Assembly: GCA_945898215.1 (NCBI GenBank)
Contig: CAMDHY010000035.1
Coordinates: forward strand, 1 to 38,227
DNA from: Pseudoxanthobacter soli DSM 19599
GTDB taxonomy: Bacteria; Pseudomonadota; Alphaproteobacteria; Rhizobiales; Segnochrobactraceae
DNA: 38,227 bases
Direction of reading: 5' to 3'
This document shows, in pieces, positions 18,091 to 26,962 of this stretch (positions are counted from its first letter, which is position 1; every line of letters begins with the position of its first letter). The notes beneath the pieces are model-generated. The model did no database searches and had not been told where the DNA came from. It worked only from the letters and a program-made list of their open reading frames with translations. The translations under genes were made by a program, and so were the position numbers.

Positions 18091-20694
18091 ATGACGATCG
18101 CGCCCAGCGAGGTGGCTCCTACCACCGGCCTCGCCACCGGCGACGGGCCGCTCGCCCGCCTCGGTCTCGCGACCCGGCTCGCGCTCCGCGAACTGCGCGG
18201 CGGCCTCGCCGGCTTCCGCATCTTCATCGCCTGCATCGCACTCGGCGTCGCCACCATCGGCGGCGTCGGCTCGCTCGCCCGGGCGCTGACCGACGGCATC
18301 GCCGCCGAGGGCCGCACCATCCTCGGCGGCGACATCGACGTCTCGCTGATCCACCGCGAGGCGAGCGCCGAGGAGGCCGCCTTCCTGCAGGGCCTCGGCA
18401 CCCACTCGACGATCGCGACGCTCCGCGCGATGGCACGCCTGCCGGACGGTGCCGGCCAGGCACTGGTCGAGGCGAAGGCGGTCGACGCCGCCTATCCACT
18501 GGTCGGCACGGTAACCCTCACCGGCGGCGGGCCGTTCACGGCTGCGATCACCCCGCAGGGGGACGGGTTCGGCGCCGTCGCCGACCCGGAACTCCTGTTG
18601 CGGCTCGGCGTCGCCGTCGGTGACGTCATCGAGCTCGGCCGCGCCCGCCTCACCATCACCGACACCATCGAGACCGAGCCCGACCGGCTCTCCGGCGGCA
18701 TCGACTTCGGCCCGCGCCTTCTCGCCTCCCGCGAGGCCCTCGACGCCTCGGGCCTGGTGCAGCCCGGCAGCCTGGTGCGCTGGCACACGCGGATCACCTT
18801 GCCGGGCCAAGCCTCCGACGAGCGCGTCGGAGCGGTCGTCAAGGAGATCGAGGCGGCGTTCCCGAAGGCCGGCTGGCGGGTGCAGGCGCGCACCGAGGCG
18901 GCCCCGGGCCTGACGCGCAACATCGAGCGCTTCGCGCAGTTCCTGACGCTGGTCGGCCTGACCGCGCTGGTCGTCGGCGGCGTCGGCGTGGCGAACGCGG
19001 TCGCCTCCTTCGTCGACCGCAAGCGGCCGGTGATCGCGACGCTGCGCACCCTCGGCGCCTCCGGCGACCTCGTGGTGATGATCCACCTCATCGAGGTGAT
19101 GGCGATCGCCGGCATCGGCATCGCCATCGGCGTCGTCGTCGGCGCGGTAGTCCCGCCGGTCGCCGGGGCGCTGCTCGCCGGCATCCTGCCGATCCCCGCC
19201 CTGAACGGCATCTTTCCGGCGCAATTGGCCCTCGCCGTCGTCTACGGCGTGCTGACCGCGCTCGCCTTTTCGCTGTGGCCGCTCGGCCGCGCCCACGACG
19301 TGCCGCCGACGACGCTCTACCGGGACCGGTCCGGTGCCGCCGTGGCGCGGCCACGCCGCCGCTACATGATCGCGACCGCGGTCGCCGCGCTGGCGCTCGC
19401 CGGCATCGCCGTGCTGCTCGCCGGCGACCGCATCGTCGCGGCCGCCTTCGTCGGTGGCGCCGCCGTCGCGTTCGCGCTGTTGCGGGCGGTCGCCGCCGGC
19501 GTGATGGCGCTCGCCCGCCGGGTGCCGCGCAAGGGCGCTCCCGAGCTGCGCCTCGCCGTCGCCGCCATCCACCGCCCGGGCGCCCTGACGCCGACGGTGG
19601 TGCTGTCGCTCGGGCTCGGGCTGACGCTGCTGGTGACGCTCGCGCTCATCGACGGCTCGCTGCGCAACGAACTCACCGGCCGCTTGCCGGACCGGGCGCC
19701 GAGCTTCTTCTTCCTCGACATCCAGGACGCCGAGACGCCGGCCTTCGACGCGCTTCTGGCGCAGGCCGCGCCGGACGCGACGACGCGGCGTGAGGCGATG
19801 CTGCGGGGCCGTTTGGTGGCCCTGAAGGGCATCTCCGCCACCGACTATCCGGCGCCGCCGGAGGCCGAGTGGGTGTTGCGCGGCGACCGCGGCATCACCT
19901 ATTCGCCGACGCTGCCGGGCGGCTCGACGCTCACCGCCGGCGAGTGGTGGCCGGCCGACTATGATGGACCGCCGCTCGTGTCGTTCGCCGACGAACTGGC
20001 GGGCGAACTCGGCCTGAAGATCGGCGACGACATCCGCGTCAACGTGCTCGGGCGTGAGATCGACGCGAAGATCGCCAACCTGCGCACAGTCGACTGGGAG
20101 AGCCTCGGCATCAATTTCGTGCTGGTGTTCTCGCCGAACACCTTCGCCGGCGCCCCCCACACCCATCTCGCGACCCTGACGCTGCCCGACTCGGCGACCG
20201 GCGCCCGCGAGCAGGAAATCCTCGCCACCGTCACCGGCGCCTTCCCGACCGTCACGGCGATCCGCGTCAAGGATGCGCTCGATGCCGTCAGCGGCCTCGT
20301 CGAGGACCTCGCGCTGGCGGTGCGGGCGGCCGCTGGCGTGGCCCTCGCCTCGAGCGTGCTGGTGCTCGCCGGCGCGCTCGCCGCGAGCCACGCGGCGCGC
20401 ATCCGCGAGGCGGCGATCCTGCAGACGCTCGGGGCCACGCGCGGCCGTCTCGTCACCGCCTTCGCGCTCGAATACCTGCTGCTTGGCCTGTCGACGGCCA
20501 TCTTCGCCATCGCCGCTGGCAGTGCGGCCGCATGGGCGGTGCTCACCCTCGTCATGGACATCCCCTTCGCCTTCGACCCGCTGACGGCGGTGGCGGCGGC
20601 GGTGGCGGCACTCGTCGTCACCGTCGGCCTCGGCCTCGTCGGCACCTGGCGCGTCCTCGGCCACAAGCTCGCTCCGGCGCTCCGCGACCTCTGA
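18091..20694 (+). CDS. ABC transporter permease, YbbP type
   Basis: 867 residues. An N-terminal membrane helix (FRIFIACIALGVATIGGVGS) is followed by a periplasmic MacB-like core, a first FtsX-type block (LVGLTALVVGGVGVANAVAS, then RTLGASGDLVVMIHLIEVMA), a central pair of helices, a second periplasmic domain, and a second FtsX-type block near the end (EAAILQTLGATRGRLVTAFA) with four last helices. This ten-helix double-FtsX layout is that of YbbP. It works with the ATPase encoded just upstream. Length is normal for the family (about 800-870). Confidence 0.9.
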   Translation: MTIAPSEVAPTTGLATGDGPLARLGLATRLALRELRGGLAGFRIFIACIALGVATIGGVGSLARALTDGIAAEGRTILGGDIDVSLIHREASAEEAAFLQGLGTHSTIATLRAMARLPDGAGQALVEAKAVDAAYPLVGTVTLTGGGPFTAAITPQGDGFGAVADPELLLRLGVAVGDVIELGRARLTITDTIETEPDRLSGGIDFGPRLLASREALDASGLVQPGSLVRWHTRITLPGQASDERVGAVVKEIEAAFPKAGWRVQARTEAAPGLTRNIERFAQFLTLVGLTALVVGGVGVANAVASFVDRKRPVIATLRTLGASGDLVVMIHLIEVMAIAGIGIAIGVVVGAVVPPVAGALLAGILPIPALNGIFPAQLALAVVYGVLTALAFSLWPLGRAHDVPPTTLYRDRSGAAVARPRRRYMIATAVAALALAGIAVLLAGDRIVAAAFVGGAAVAFALLRAVAAGVMALARRVPRKGAPELRLAVAAIHRPGALTPTVVLSLGLGLTLLVTLALIDGSLRNELTGRLPDRAPSFFFLDIQDAETPAFDALLAQAAPDATTRREAMLRGRLVALKGISATDYPAPPEAEWVLRGDRGITYSPTLPGGSTLTAGEWWPADYDGPPLVSFADELAGELGLKIGDDIRVNVLGREIDAKIANLRTVDWESLGINFVLVFSPNTFAGAPHTHLATLTLPDSATGAREQEILATVTGAFPTVTAIRVKDALDAVSGLVEDLALAVRAAAGVALASSVLVLAGALAASHAARIREAAILQTLGATRGRLVTAFALEYLLLGLSTAIFAIAAGSAAAWAVLTLVMDIPFAFDPLTAVAAAVAALVVTVGLGLVGTWRVLGHKLAPALRDL

Positions 20695-20797
20695 ACGAGG
20701 CCTCACCGCCCGCAGGGTTGCGCCGGGCAGGAAACCGCGCGACTTTCAACGCGGGAAAATCGATCGACGGCCGATGCAGGGGGAAGGCAGCGGTCCG

Positions 20798-22158
20798 ATG
20801 TCCACATGCGACACGTCCTTCCTGGACCTCGTCGCAACGCCCGTCGTCTGGCTTTCGGAGACGGGCCGCACGGTGATGGGTCTCAACGCAGCGGCGAGCC
20901 GCCTGTTCGGCGCCTACCGGCCGCCGTTTCCGGCCGCCGATCTGTGGGGCGAGGCGGTCACGGCATCCCTGCCGCTGCCGGGCACGGCGCCTCCGTGCAG
21001 GGCATCCGCGCTCGAGACGTTGACGGCCGGTACGGTGACTGCCGGGACGTGGACCGGCGCGACGTCCATCGGTGGAAGCTTGGCCGGCGCCAGTGATGCA
21101 GGCGCCGCCCCGGCGGCCGTGACGCACCGCATCGAGGTGGATTGCGTGACACCGTCCGGTGCGCGGCGGCTCGCGCTGTCGGTGGCGCCGACGCTGGAAG
21201 CCGGGACCGGCTTCATTGTCTCGGTGGAGGACATCAGCGCCGGCGTTCTGGACGGCAGCGAACGGTCCGCGTGGCGGGCGACGCTGCTCGACGTCCTGCA
21301 GCACCTCCCGGTCGGCCTCGAGATCTACGACGAGGACCTGACCGAGCTCTTCTCCAACGACGAATCCTCGGCCCTGTTCGGCTACACCACCGAAGAGATC
21401 CGCGGCCTCGACGACTGGTGGGTCGCCGGCTATCCGGACCCTGTCTACCGGGAGCAGGCTCGCCAGGCCTGGTACGACGCCGTGGCGCAGTCGCGATCTC
21501 GCAATCTGACGTGGCGATGCGGGACTGGACGGTCAACTGCAAGGACGGCAGCCGCAAGACCATCCAGTTCCGCTACCGGGCGATCGGCGACCATCACGCG
21601 CTGCTCTACTGGGACGTCACCGAGCGCCGGCGCCTCGATGAGGAGTTGCGCCGGGCGGCGGAGACGGACCCCCTGACCGGCGTCAGCGACCGCCGTCGCT
21701 TCTTTGCCCTCGCCGCCGATGCCCTCGCCGAGGGCGCGGCGACCGGCCGTCCGCTGTCGCTGCTGATGGTCGACATCGACCACTTCAAGAGCATCAACGA
21801 CCGCTTCGGCCACGCCGCCGGCGACGAGGTGCTGCGCACGACGGCCCGGCGCCTCGCCGAGGCCGTGCGGCTCGAGAACACCGTCGGGCGGCTCGGCGGC
21901 GAGGAGTTCGCGGTGCTGCTGCCGGGCCTCGGCGGTCCGGCGGCGGCGACCGTGGCGGAACGCCTGCGCACCGTCGCCGCCGATCCCCCGGTCGAGATCG
22001 GCGGGACCCGCATCGCCGTCCGCATCAGCGTCGGCGGTGTCGCCCACGCCGGCGGGCCCGCCGGCCTCGACGCCCTGCTCGAGCGCGCCGACCGGGCCCT
22101 CTACGACGCCAAGCGCACCGGCCGCGACCGCGTCGTCTTCGCGGAGCCGGAGTTGTGA
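20798..22158 (+). pseudogene. PAS-GGDEF diguanylate cyclase with a frameshift
   Basis: Two reading frames together make one protein like the next gene. The first frame, from an ATG at 20798 with GGGGGAAGG upstream, encodes the N-terminal region and a PAS domain (LPVGLEIYDEDLTELFSNDE, DDWWVAGYPDPVYREQARQ). The rest of the PAS domain (RDWTVNCKDGSRKTIQFRYR) and the GGDEF domain (MVDIDHFKSINDRFGH, GRLGGEEFAVLLPG) are in the -1 frame to a TGA at 22156-22158. Aligning with the paralogue places a single missing base at about 21490-21515, and the two parts then have exactly the paralogue's spacing. The product site-I motif is R-L-E-N, not RxxD. It may be a real mutation or a sequencing error. Confidence 0.75.
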
Positions 22159-23408
22159 CGGCGCCCGCGCCGGCCGCCGGCGCAGTTCCCCCCTGGCTCG
22201 ACCGCGTCGCCACGCCTCTCGCCGTCGTTTCGGTGGACGGACTGACGGTGGTCGCCGCCAATGCACCCGGGCGGCGCCTGCTCGCCGTTGCCGGCGCCGC
22301 CCCCTGGCGGACCGAGGCGGTGATCGGCGCCGCGGCCGCGGCCATGCTGGGTGCCCACCTGCGCGCCGGCCCCCTGGGCGGACCCGACGACTGGCTGGTG
22401 ATGCGCTGCGAGACGGCGGCCGGCGCCTGTCGCGTCGGGCTCAGCGTCAAGCGGTGCGACGCGGGATGGCTCGCGACGCTGTTCGCTCACTCCGACGTTC
22501 CGGACGCCGACGCACCGGGCGCCGCCGACATCGCCTGGCAGCAGAACCTCTTGGCGCTCGCCAACTGGCTGCCGGTCGGCATCGAGATCTACGATGCCGA
22601 CCTGCGCGAGCAGTTCGCCAACACCAACTCCCATCGCGTCTTCGACTATGGCGGTGCCTATTTCGGCCACCACGACGACTGGTGGGAGCTCGGGTTTCCC
22701 GACCCCGTCGCCCGCGTCGCGGCCTACGACGAGTGGCGCGCGAAGGTGGCCGCCGCCCGGGCGCGGCCGGGCCTCGTGCAGGAATCCGAATGGCAGGTGC
22801 GGTGCAGCGACGGCGCCGACCGCTGCTTCCAGTTCCGCTACCGCTTCCTCGACGGCGTCTATGTGGTGGTGTTCTGGGACGTCACCGAGCGACGGCACAT
22901 CGAGGCGGAACTGCAGCGCCGCGCCGCCACCGACGGGCTCACCGGCCTGCCGAACCGCCGCCACCTCATAGACACCGCGCGTGCCCTCCTGCGCACGCCG
23001 CCGCTCGCCCTGCTGATGGTCGATCTCGACCACTTCAAGGCCATCAACGACCGTTTCGGCCACGCCGTCGGCGACCAGGTCCTGCAGGCAGCCGCCGTCC
23101 GCTGCCGGCGCGTGCTGCGGGGCAGCGACGTCATCGCCCGCATCGGTGGCGAGGAATTCGCGGTTGTCCTGCCCGGCACGGCGGGCCCCACCGCCGTTGG
23201 CATCGCCGAGCGGCTCCGCGAGGTGATCGGCGGGACGCCGCACGTCATCGGCGACCGCCGCATCGATCTGACCGCCTCCGTCGGCGGCACCCTCGTCGGC
23301 CCCGCCGACACGGACATCGACGCCGTGCTGCAGCGCGCCGACCGGGCGCTCTACACCGCCAAGGCCGGCGGCCGCGACCGCGTCGTCTTCCTCGACGATC
23401 CGTCCTGA
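22155..23408 (+). CDS. PAS-GGDEF diguanylate cyclase
   Basis: 417 residues from a GTG that overlaps the previous stop (GTGA, 22155-22158). It would make cyclic di-GMP from GTP. Order: an N-terminal PAS-like region, a central PAS domain (LPVGIEIYDADLREQFANTN, DDWWELGFPDP) with a C-terminal cap FQFRYRFLDGVYVVVFWDVT, and a GGDEF domain with VDLDHFKAINDRFGHAVGD, active site RIGGEEFAVVLPG and DRALYTAKAGGRDRVVF. The inhibitory I-site RGSD is intact, so product inhibition is expected. It is a tandem paralogue of the preceding frameshifted gene. No membrane segments are seen. Confidence 0.92.
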   Translation: MTAPAPAAGAVPPWLDRVATPLAVVSVDGLTVVAANAPGRRLLAVAGAAPWRTEAVIGAAAAAMLGAHLRAGPLGGPDDWLVMRCETAAGACRVGLSVKRCDAGWLATLFAHSDVPDADAPGAADIAWQQNLLALANWLPVGIEIYDADLREQFANTNSHRVFDYGGAYFGHHDDWWELGFPDPVARVAAYDEWRAKVAAARARPGLVQESEWQVRCSDGADRCFQFRYRFLDGVYVVVFWDVTERRHIEAELQRRAATDGLTGLPNRRHLIDTARALLRTPPLALLMVDLDHFKAINDRFGHAVGDQVLQAAAVRCRRVLRGSDVIARIGGEEFAVVLPGTAGPTAVGIAERLREVIGGTPHVIGDRRIDLTASVGGTLVGPADTDIDAVLQRADRALYTAKAGGRDRVVFLDDPS

Positions 23409-23481
23409 GGACGCGACGGCAAACGCCGGCGGCAAGGCCTGGGACGCCGGGGGTCATGACCAAGTGTTCATCTGCCCGGAC

Positions 23482-23510
23482 TTGTCCGCCGCAGCGCTTG
23501 CGCCCATATT
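23482..23510 (+). promoter_or_regulatory. Candidate promoter of the Bax-inhibitor family gene
   Basis: TTGTCC (23482-23487), 17-bp spacer, CATATT (23505-23510); 83 bp before the start codon, in an otherwise gene-free 185-bp gap. Confidence 0.45.
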
Positions 23511-23593
23511 CAAACTCGGACACATGGGCGGAGCTTCCGCCTTCACGCCTGCCCGCCGTCCCGGCGGGCATCCGAGAGGAGATGGAGTTCTCG

Positions 23594-24352
23594 ATGTCGA
23601 CCTTCGACCGCAATTCTTCCGCGCGCTACGGCGTGGGCACGGTCCCATCGGCGCGTACCGGGGCCGCCATCGACCAGGGCCTCCGGTCCTACATGCTCAA
23701 GGTCTACAACTACATGGCCCTGGGCCTGGCCATCACCGGCCTGGTCGCCTACGGCGCCTTCTCGATGGCGATCGCGCCGGGTGGCGGCCTGACCGCGTTC
23801 GGCGAGGCGATCTATCTCAGCCCGCTGAAGTGGGTGATCATGCTGTCGCCGCTGGCGGTGGTGTTCCTGTTCTCCTTCAAGCTGCAGTCGATGAGCGTCG
23901 GCACGGCCCAGGCGGTGTTCTGGCTGTTCGCCGCCCTGATGGGCCTGTCGCTGTCGTCGATCTTCCTCGTCTACACGGGGGCCAGCATCTCGCGGGTGTT
24001 CTTCATCACCGCGGCCTCGTTCGGCGCGCTCAGCCTCTACGGCTACACGACGTCGAAGAGCCTGTCGGGATGGGGCTCCTTCCTGTTCATGGGCCTGATC
24101 GGCATCGTCATCGCCTCGCTGGTTAACATCTTCATCGGCTCGACCGCGCTGCAGTTCGCCATCTCGGTCATCGGCGTGCTGGTGTTCGCCGGCCTGACCG
24201 CCTACGACACGCAGCAGATCAAGGAGATGTATCTCGCGAGCGACGACAGCACCGTGATGGGCCAGAAGGCGATCATGGGTGCGCTGCGCCTGTACCTCGA
24301 CTTCATCAACCTGTTCACGATGCTGCTGTCGCTGTTCGGCAACCGCAACTGA
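23594..24352 (+). CDS. Bax inhibitor-1 / YccA family membrane protein
   Basis: 252 residues from the ATG at 23594, chosen because GGAG lies 6 nt before it; an in-frame ATG at 23582 is less well placed. Seven membrane segments are visible, starting VYNYMALGLAITGLVAYGAF and ending with a short hydrophobic stretch LINLFTMLLSLFGNRN-like. The conserved BI-1 motif FAGLTAYDTQQIKEMY is present. Bacterial BI-1 proteins (YccA, YbhL, BsYetJ) are inner-membrane proteins; some leak calcium or modulate FtsH. The specific role here is unknown. A strong terminator follows. Confidence 0.92.
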   Translation: MSTFDRNSSARYGVGTVPSARTGAAIDQGLRSYMLKVYNYMALGLAITGLVAYGAFSMAIAPGGGLTAFGEAIYLSPLKWVIMLSPLAVVFLFSFKLQSMSVGTAQAVFWLFAALMGLSLSSIFLVYTGASISRVFFITAASFGALSLYGYTTSKSLSGWGSFLFMGLIGIVIASLVNIFIGSTALQFAISVIGVLVFAGLTAYDTQQIKEMYLASDDSTVMGQKAIMGALRLYLDFINLFTMLLSLFGNRN

Positions 24353-24381
24353 GCTGACGTCGACCATCGCTGACGAGACAA

Positions 24382-24413
24382 GGGGGCGCGGCCGCAGAGG
24401 CCGCGCCCTTTCT
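24382..24413 (+). terminator. Rho-independent terminator after the Bax-inhibitor gene
   Basis: A 10-bp GC stem, GGGCGCGGCC (24384-24393) with GGCCGCGCCC (24399-24408), loop GCAGA, extended by G-U pairs into the following TTTCT. It lies 30 bp after the stop codon. Confidence 0.85.
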
Positions 24414-24615
24414 CGTTGGGGCGACGCACTCTCGGGGCCGATCGCTCCGGCTACTGCGCTCGGTGGGGACGCGTCCGGCCCCTTCCGCACTCAACTCTAC
24501 CTGCCGGCCACCGGCCGTTCCGGCCCGGCGCCGTCCGCACGACGGCCGGGGCTTGCCTCGCCGCCACGCCGCGCCGCACTCTTCGTCCGGCCCGAATCGG
24601 CTGCGAGAGACGGCG

Positions 24616-25152
24616 ATGCTGCGACTGTTCACCGGCCTCGAGGTGCCCGCGAGCGCCGGCCTCATGCTCTCTATCCTGCGCGGCGGCCTCTCCGGCGCCC
24701 GCTGGGTCGACCCGGACAACTACCACCTGACGCTGCGCTTCATCGGCGACATCGACGAGCGAACCGCCGACGAGATCGCCGATGCGCTCGCCCGCGTCCA
24801 CCGGCCGGTGGTGCCGGTGCGCTTCTCTGGCGTCGGCGCCTTCGGCGGCACCCGGCCGCACGCGCTCTATGCCGGCGTCGCTCCGGCGCCCGAGCTCGCC
24901 GACCTTCAGGCCGAGCACGAGCGCCTGCTGCAGCGCATCGGCCTGCCGTCGGAGGGGCGCAAGTTCACCCCGCACGTCACGCTCGCCTACCTGCGCGGCG
25001 CCCGCTCCGGCGAGGTGGCGCACTGGCTCGACCTGCGCGCCGGCTTCACCGCCCCCGCCTTCGTCGCCCCGCGCTTCGTGCTGTTCTCCGCCCGCTCCAA
25101 CGTCGGCGGCGGTCCCTACGTCGTCGAGGAGGCCTATCCGCTGGCGGGGTGA
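24616..25152 (+). CDS. thpR: RNA 2',3'-cyclic phosphodiesterase (2'-5' RNA ligase family)
   Basis: 178 residues from the ATG at 24616 (MLRLFTGLEVP), preceded by GAGAGACGG; the frame is open further upstream but without similarity. It has the two HxTx motifs of the 2H phosphoesterase fold, H37-L-T-L and H120-V-T-L, plus the conserved WVDPDNYHLTLRFIG start. Family enzymes hydrolyse 2',3'-cyclic phosphate ends of RNA and catalyse 2'-5' ligation in vitro; the in vivo role is uncertain. The gene stands alone after the terminator. The next 243 bp to 25395 hold no feature I can support. Confidence 0.92.
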   Translation: MLRLFTGLEVPASAGLMLSILRGGLSGARWVDPDNYHLTLRFIGDIDERTADEIADALARVHRPVVPVRFSGVGAFGGTRPHALYAGVAPAPELADLQAEHERLLQRIGLPSEGRKFTPHVTLAYLRGARSGEVAHWLDLRAGFTAPAFVAPRFVLFSARSNVGGGPYVVEEAYPLAG

Positions 25153-25395
25153 CCGGCCGGACGTGGCCCATCCCCTCTCGCCGGCACGAACGTGACGCCC
25201 GTCACCGCCTCTGGCGCGGGTTCGGCTACCCACAGGGCGCGCACGGCGCCGTCCGTCCGCAAAGCCGCACCAGGGAGGACGCCCGTGAGAACGATGATGC
25301 CTGCCACCTTCAGCGGCACGATCGAGTGATCGCGAGGCCGTGGGGCCGTCCTGCATCTGGGGCCGGGCCGGCGCCTTCCGTGCGGCCGCCGTCGA

Positions 25396-25947
25396 TCACT
25401 CCGCCGCTGTACAGTCGGTGGCGGTCTCGGCGAGTGCCGCGGCGATGCGGGTGAGCGCGGCGTCGCGGATGCCGAGGTCGGTGAGCGCCGCCACGGTCGA
25501 GATGACATAGTCGCGGTTGATGCCGGACTGGCCGATGCCGGTGGAGACGAGCGCGATCTGGCGGTCGGGGTCGAGCCGGCCGGCATATTGCGGATGGCTG
25601 CGGTCGGCGACGTAGGCGACCGCCGCGACGCGCCGCGCCGAGCCGTCGAGCAGTGTCACGGGCAGATGGCGCTCGAGGTAGACCGCGGTCGCCTGCTCAC
25701 GCGCGCGCAGATAGGCGATCGTCTCGTCGCGGTGCTGGGCGTCGACGCGGAAGACGCGGCCGAGGCAGGAGCCGCCGCGATCGAGGCCGAGCACCAGTCC
25801 CGGCTGTTCCGGCGTACCGCGGTGGACGTGGGAATAGATGCAGAGCGAGCGGTGGAAGCCGGCGAGACGCGCCGGCACCGCTTCGAGGAACGGAAACCCC
25901 GGCCGCCAGATCAGCGAGCCGTACCCGAATACCCACAGCTCGCCCAT
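25396..25947 (-). CDS. chaC: Glutathione-specific gamma-glutamylcyclotransferase
   Basis: 183 residues from an ATG at 25947 with GGAG seven bases upstream. It cleaves glutathione to 5-oxoproline and Cys-Gly in the cytoplasm. Signatures: WVFGYGSLIWRPGF (the YGSL substrate loop), HRSLCIYSHVHRGTPEQPGL and the catalytic glutamate in LRAREQATAVYLER. Length fits bacterial ChaC. It stands alone, with a long non-coding region upstream. Confidence 0.92.
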   Translation of the reverse strand: MGELWVFGYGSLIWRPGFPFLEAVPARLAGFHRSLCIYSHVHRGTPEQPGLVLGLDRGGSCLGRVFRVDAQHRDETIAYLRAREQATAVYLERHLPVTLLDGSARRVAAVAYVADRSHPQYAGRLDPDRQIALVSTGIGQSGINRDYVISTVAALTDLGIRDAALTRIAAALAETATDCTAAE

Positions 25948-26391
25948 CGCGGCTCCGCCGGCTCCGATCCCCGTCCCCGTCGCCTTCTAGCCCAGAACGC
26001 CGGCGGGCGGAATCGTCCCTGCGGAACACGTCGCCGCGATCTGGCCGCTGCTCCGAGGCGGGGCCGACGCGTGCCGGGCGCTAAGACGGCGCCGCCGCGG
26101 CGGAATTCTAATAATAAGATATCGGCGGCCATGCCAAAAATAATAATAAGCAAGATTGCTGCAATAAACTTCAGTCGCCATCAGATTATCGTGGACGTAA
26201 CTCGCTTCGACTACGATGACTTTCGGAAAAACACTGCCCATACTTTCGCCGCAGGGCTGACGAGTGCCGATTCCCGGTCGACGAGGGCGTCTCCGCGACG
26301 GGCCCGTCACCCTGCCGCGGCGAGCGTCCGCGAGAGACGCGCCGCGACCGGGCCGGCCAATCCAGGCGGCCCGCGCATCGGGAGGAACGAC
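25948..26391. other. Non-coding region with an AT-rich islet
   Basis: 444 bp between the divergent chaC and DUF1097 genes. Bases 26100-26260 are strikingly AT-rich for this genome. AATAATAAG occurs twice in direct orientation (26110-26118 and 26142-26150), with GATATC between them. Frames crossing the islet show no similarity that I recognise. A regulatory region for one or both genes is the simplest reading; no clear -35/-10 pair was found. Confidence 0.5.
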
Positions 26392-26898
26392 ATGAATCTC
26401 GTGACGGCATTGGCGATCGTCATCGGCGTGATGGGCGGCATCGCGACGTGGCTGGTACTCGGGCCGCTGGCCATGCTCGGGCTGCAGATCTGGATCATCT
26501 TCATCGCCTGGGCGAGCTACTTCCACTGCGGCGGCGGCGAAACGGGCGTGAAGGCGTCGCTGCCGGCGATGCTGTGGGGCGCCATCATGGGCACCATCGC
26601 ACTCGTGATCGTCGGCCAGCTCGGCGGCGCCGGCGGCCTGTTCGGCGTCGCCGCGGTGGTGGGCGTCACCGTGATCATCCTGATCCTCGGCGCCCACCTG
26701 CCGCTGCTCTCGGCGATCCCGGCCGGCGTCTACGGCTATGCCTGCGCCGCCGCCTTCGGGCTGCTCAAGGCGGACGCCGCCGCCCTCGGCTTCGACCTCG
26801 GCACCGGCGTCTTCACCACGACGGCGCTGTCGATCATCGCCGGCACCCTTCTCGGCTGGATCTCGGGCAAGATCGCCGGGGCGCTCGCCAAGGGCTGA
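26392..26898 (+). CDS. DUF1097 membrane protein
   Basis: 168 residues from an ATG at 26392, preceded by GGAGG seven bases upstream. About five hydrophobic segments fill the protein (VTALAIVIGVMGGIATWLVL, MLGLQIWIIFIAWASYF, WGAIMGTIALVIVGQL, GVAAVVGVTVIILILGAHL, TTTALSIIAGTLLGWISG). The block FIAWASYFHCGGGETGVK is typical of DUF1097, which includes E. coli YcdZ. Function is unknown. It stands alone downstream of the AT-rich region. Confidence 0.85.
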   Translation: MNLVTALAIVIGVMGGIATWLVLGPLAMLGLQIWIIFIAWASYFHCGGGETGVKASLPAMLWGAIMGTIALVIVGQLGGAGGLFGVAAVVGVTVIILILGAHLPLLSAIPAGVYGYACAAAFGLLKADAAALGFDLGTGVFTTTALSIIAGTLLGWISGKIAGALAKG

Positions 26899-26909
26899 AC
26901 CGCGGCAAC

Positions 26910-26934
26910 GCCGGGCGGGCCCAGCCCGCCCGGC
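26910..26934. terminator. Strong hairpin between convergent genes
   Basis: An 11-bp perfect stem, GCCGGGCGGGC (26910-26920) with GCCCGCCCGGC (26924-26934), loop CCA. It lies in the 64-bp gap between the DUF1097 gene and the convergent SDR gene. No T-tract follows, but the stem alone could block read-through both ways. Confidence 0.55.
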
Positions 26935-26962
26935 ATTCGAGCGCCCGGAGGGCTCCAGGCTC

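Noticed and set aside
18037-20706. An 889-codon open frame antisense to the ABC permease
   Set aside because: Composition is that of a shadow frame; the plus strand encodes a clear YbbP permease with membrane segments and FtsX motifs.
25987-26250. A minus-strand frame crossing the AT-rich islet, which could encode a small protein
   Set aside because: No ribosome binding site, no similarity I can recognise, and the residues simply follow the AT-rich and then GC-rich composition.
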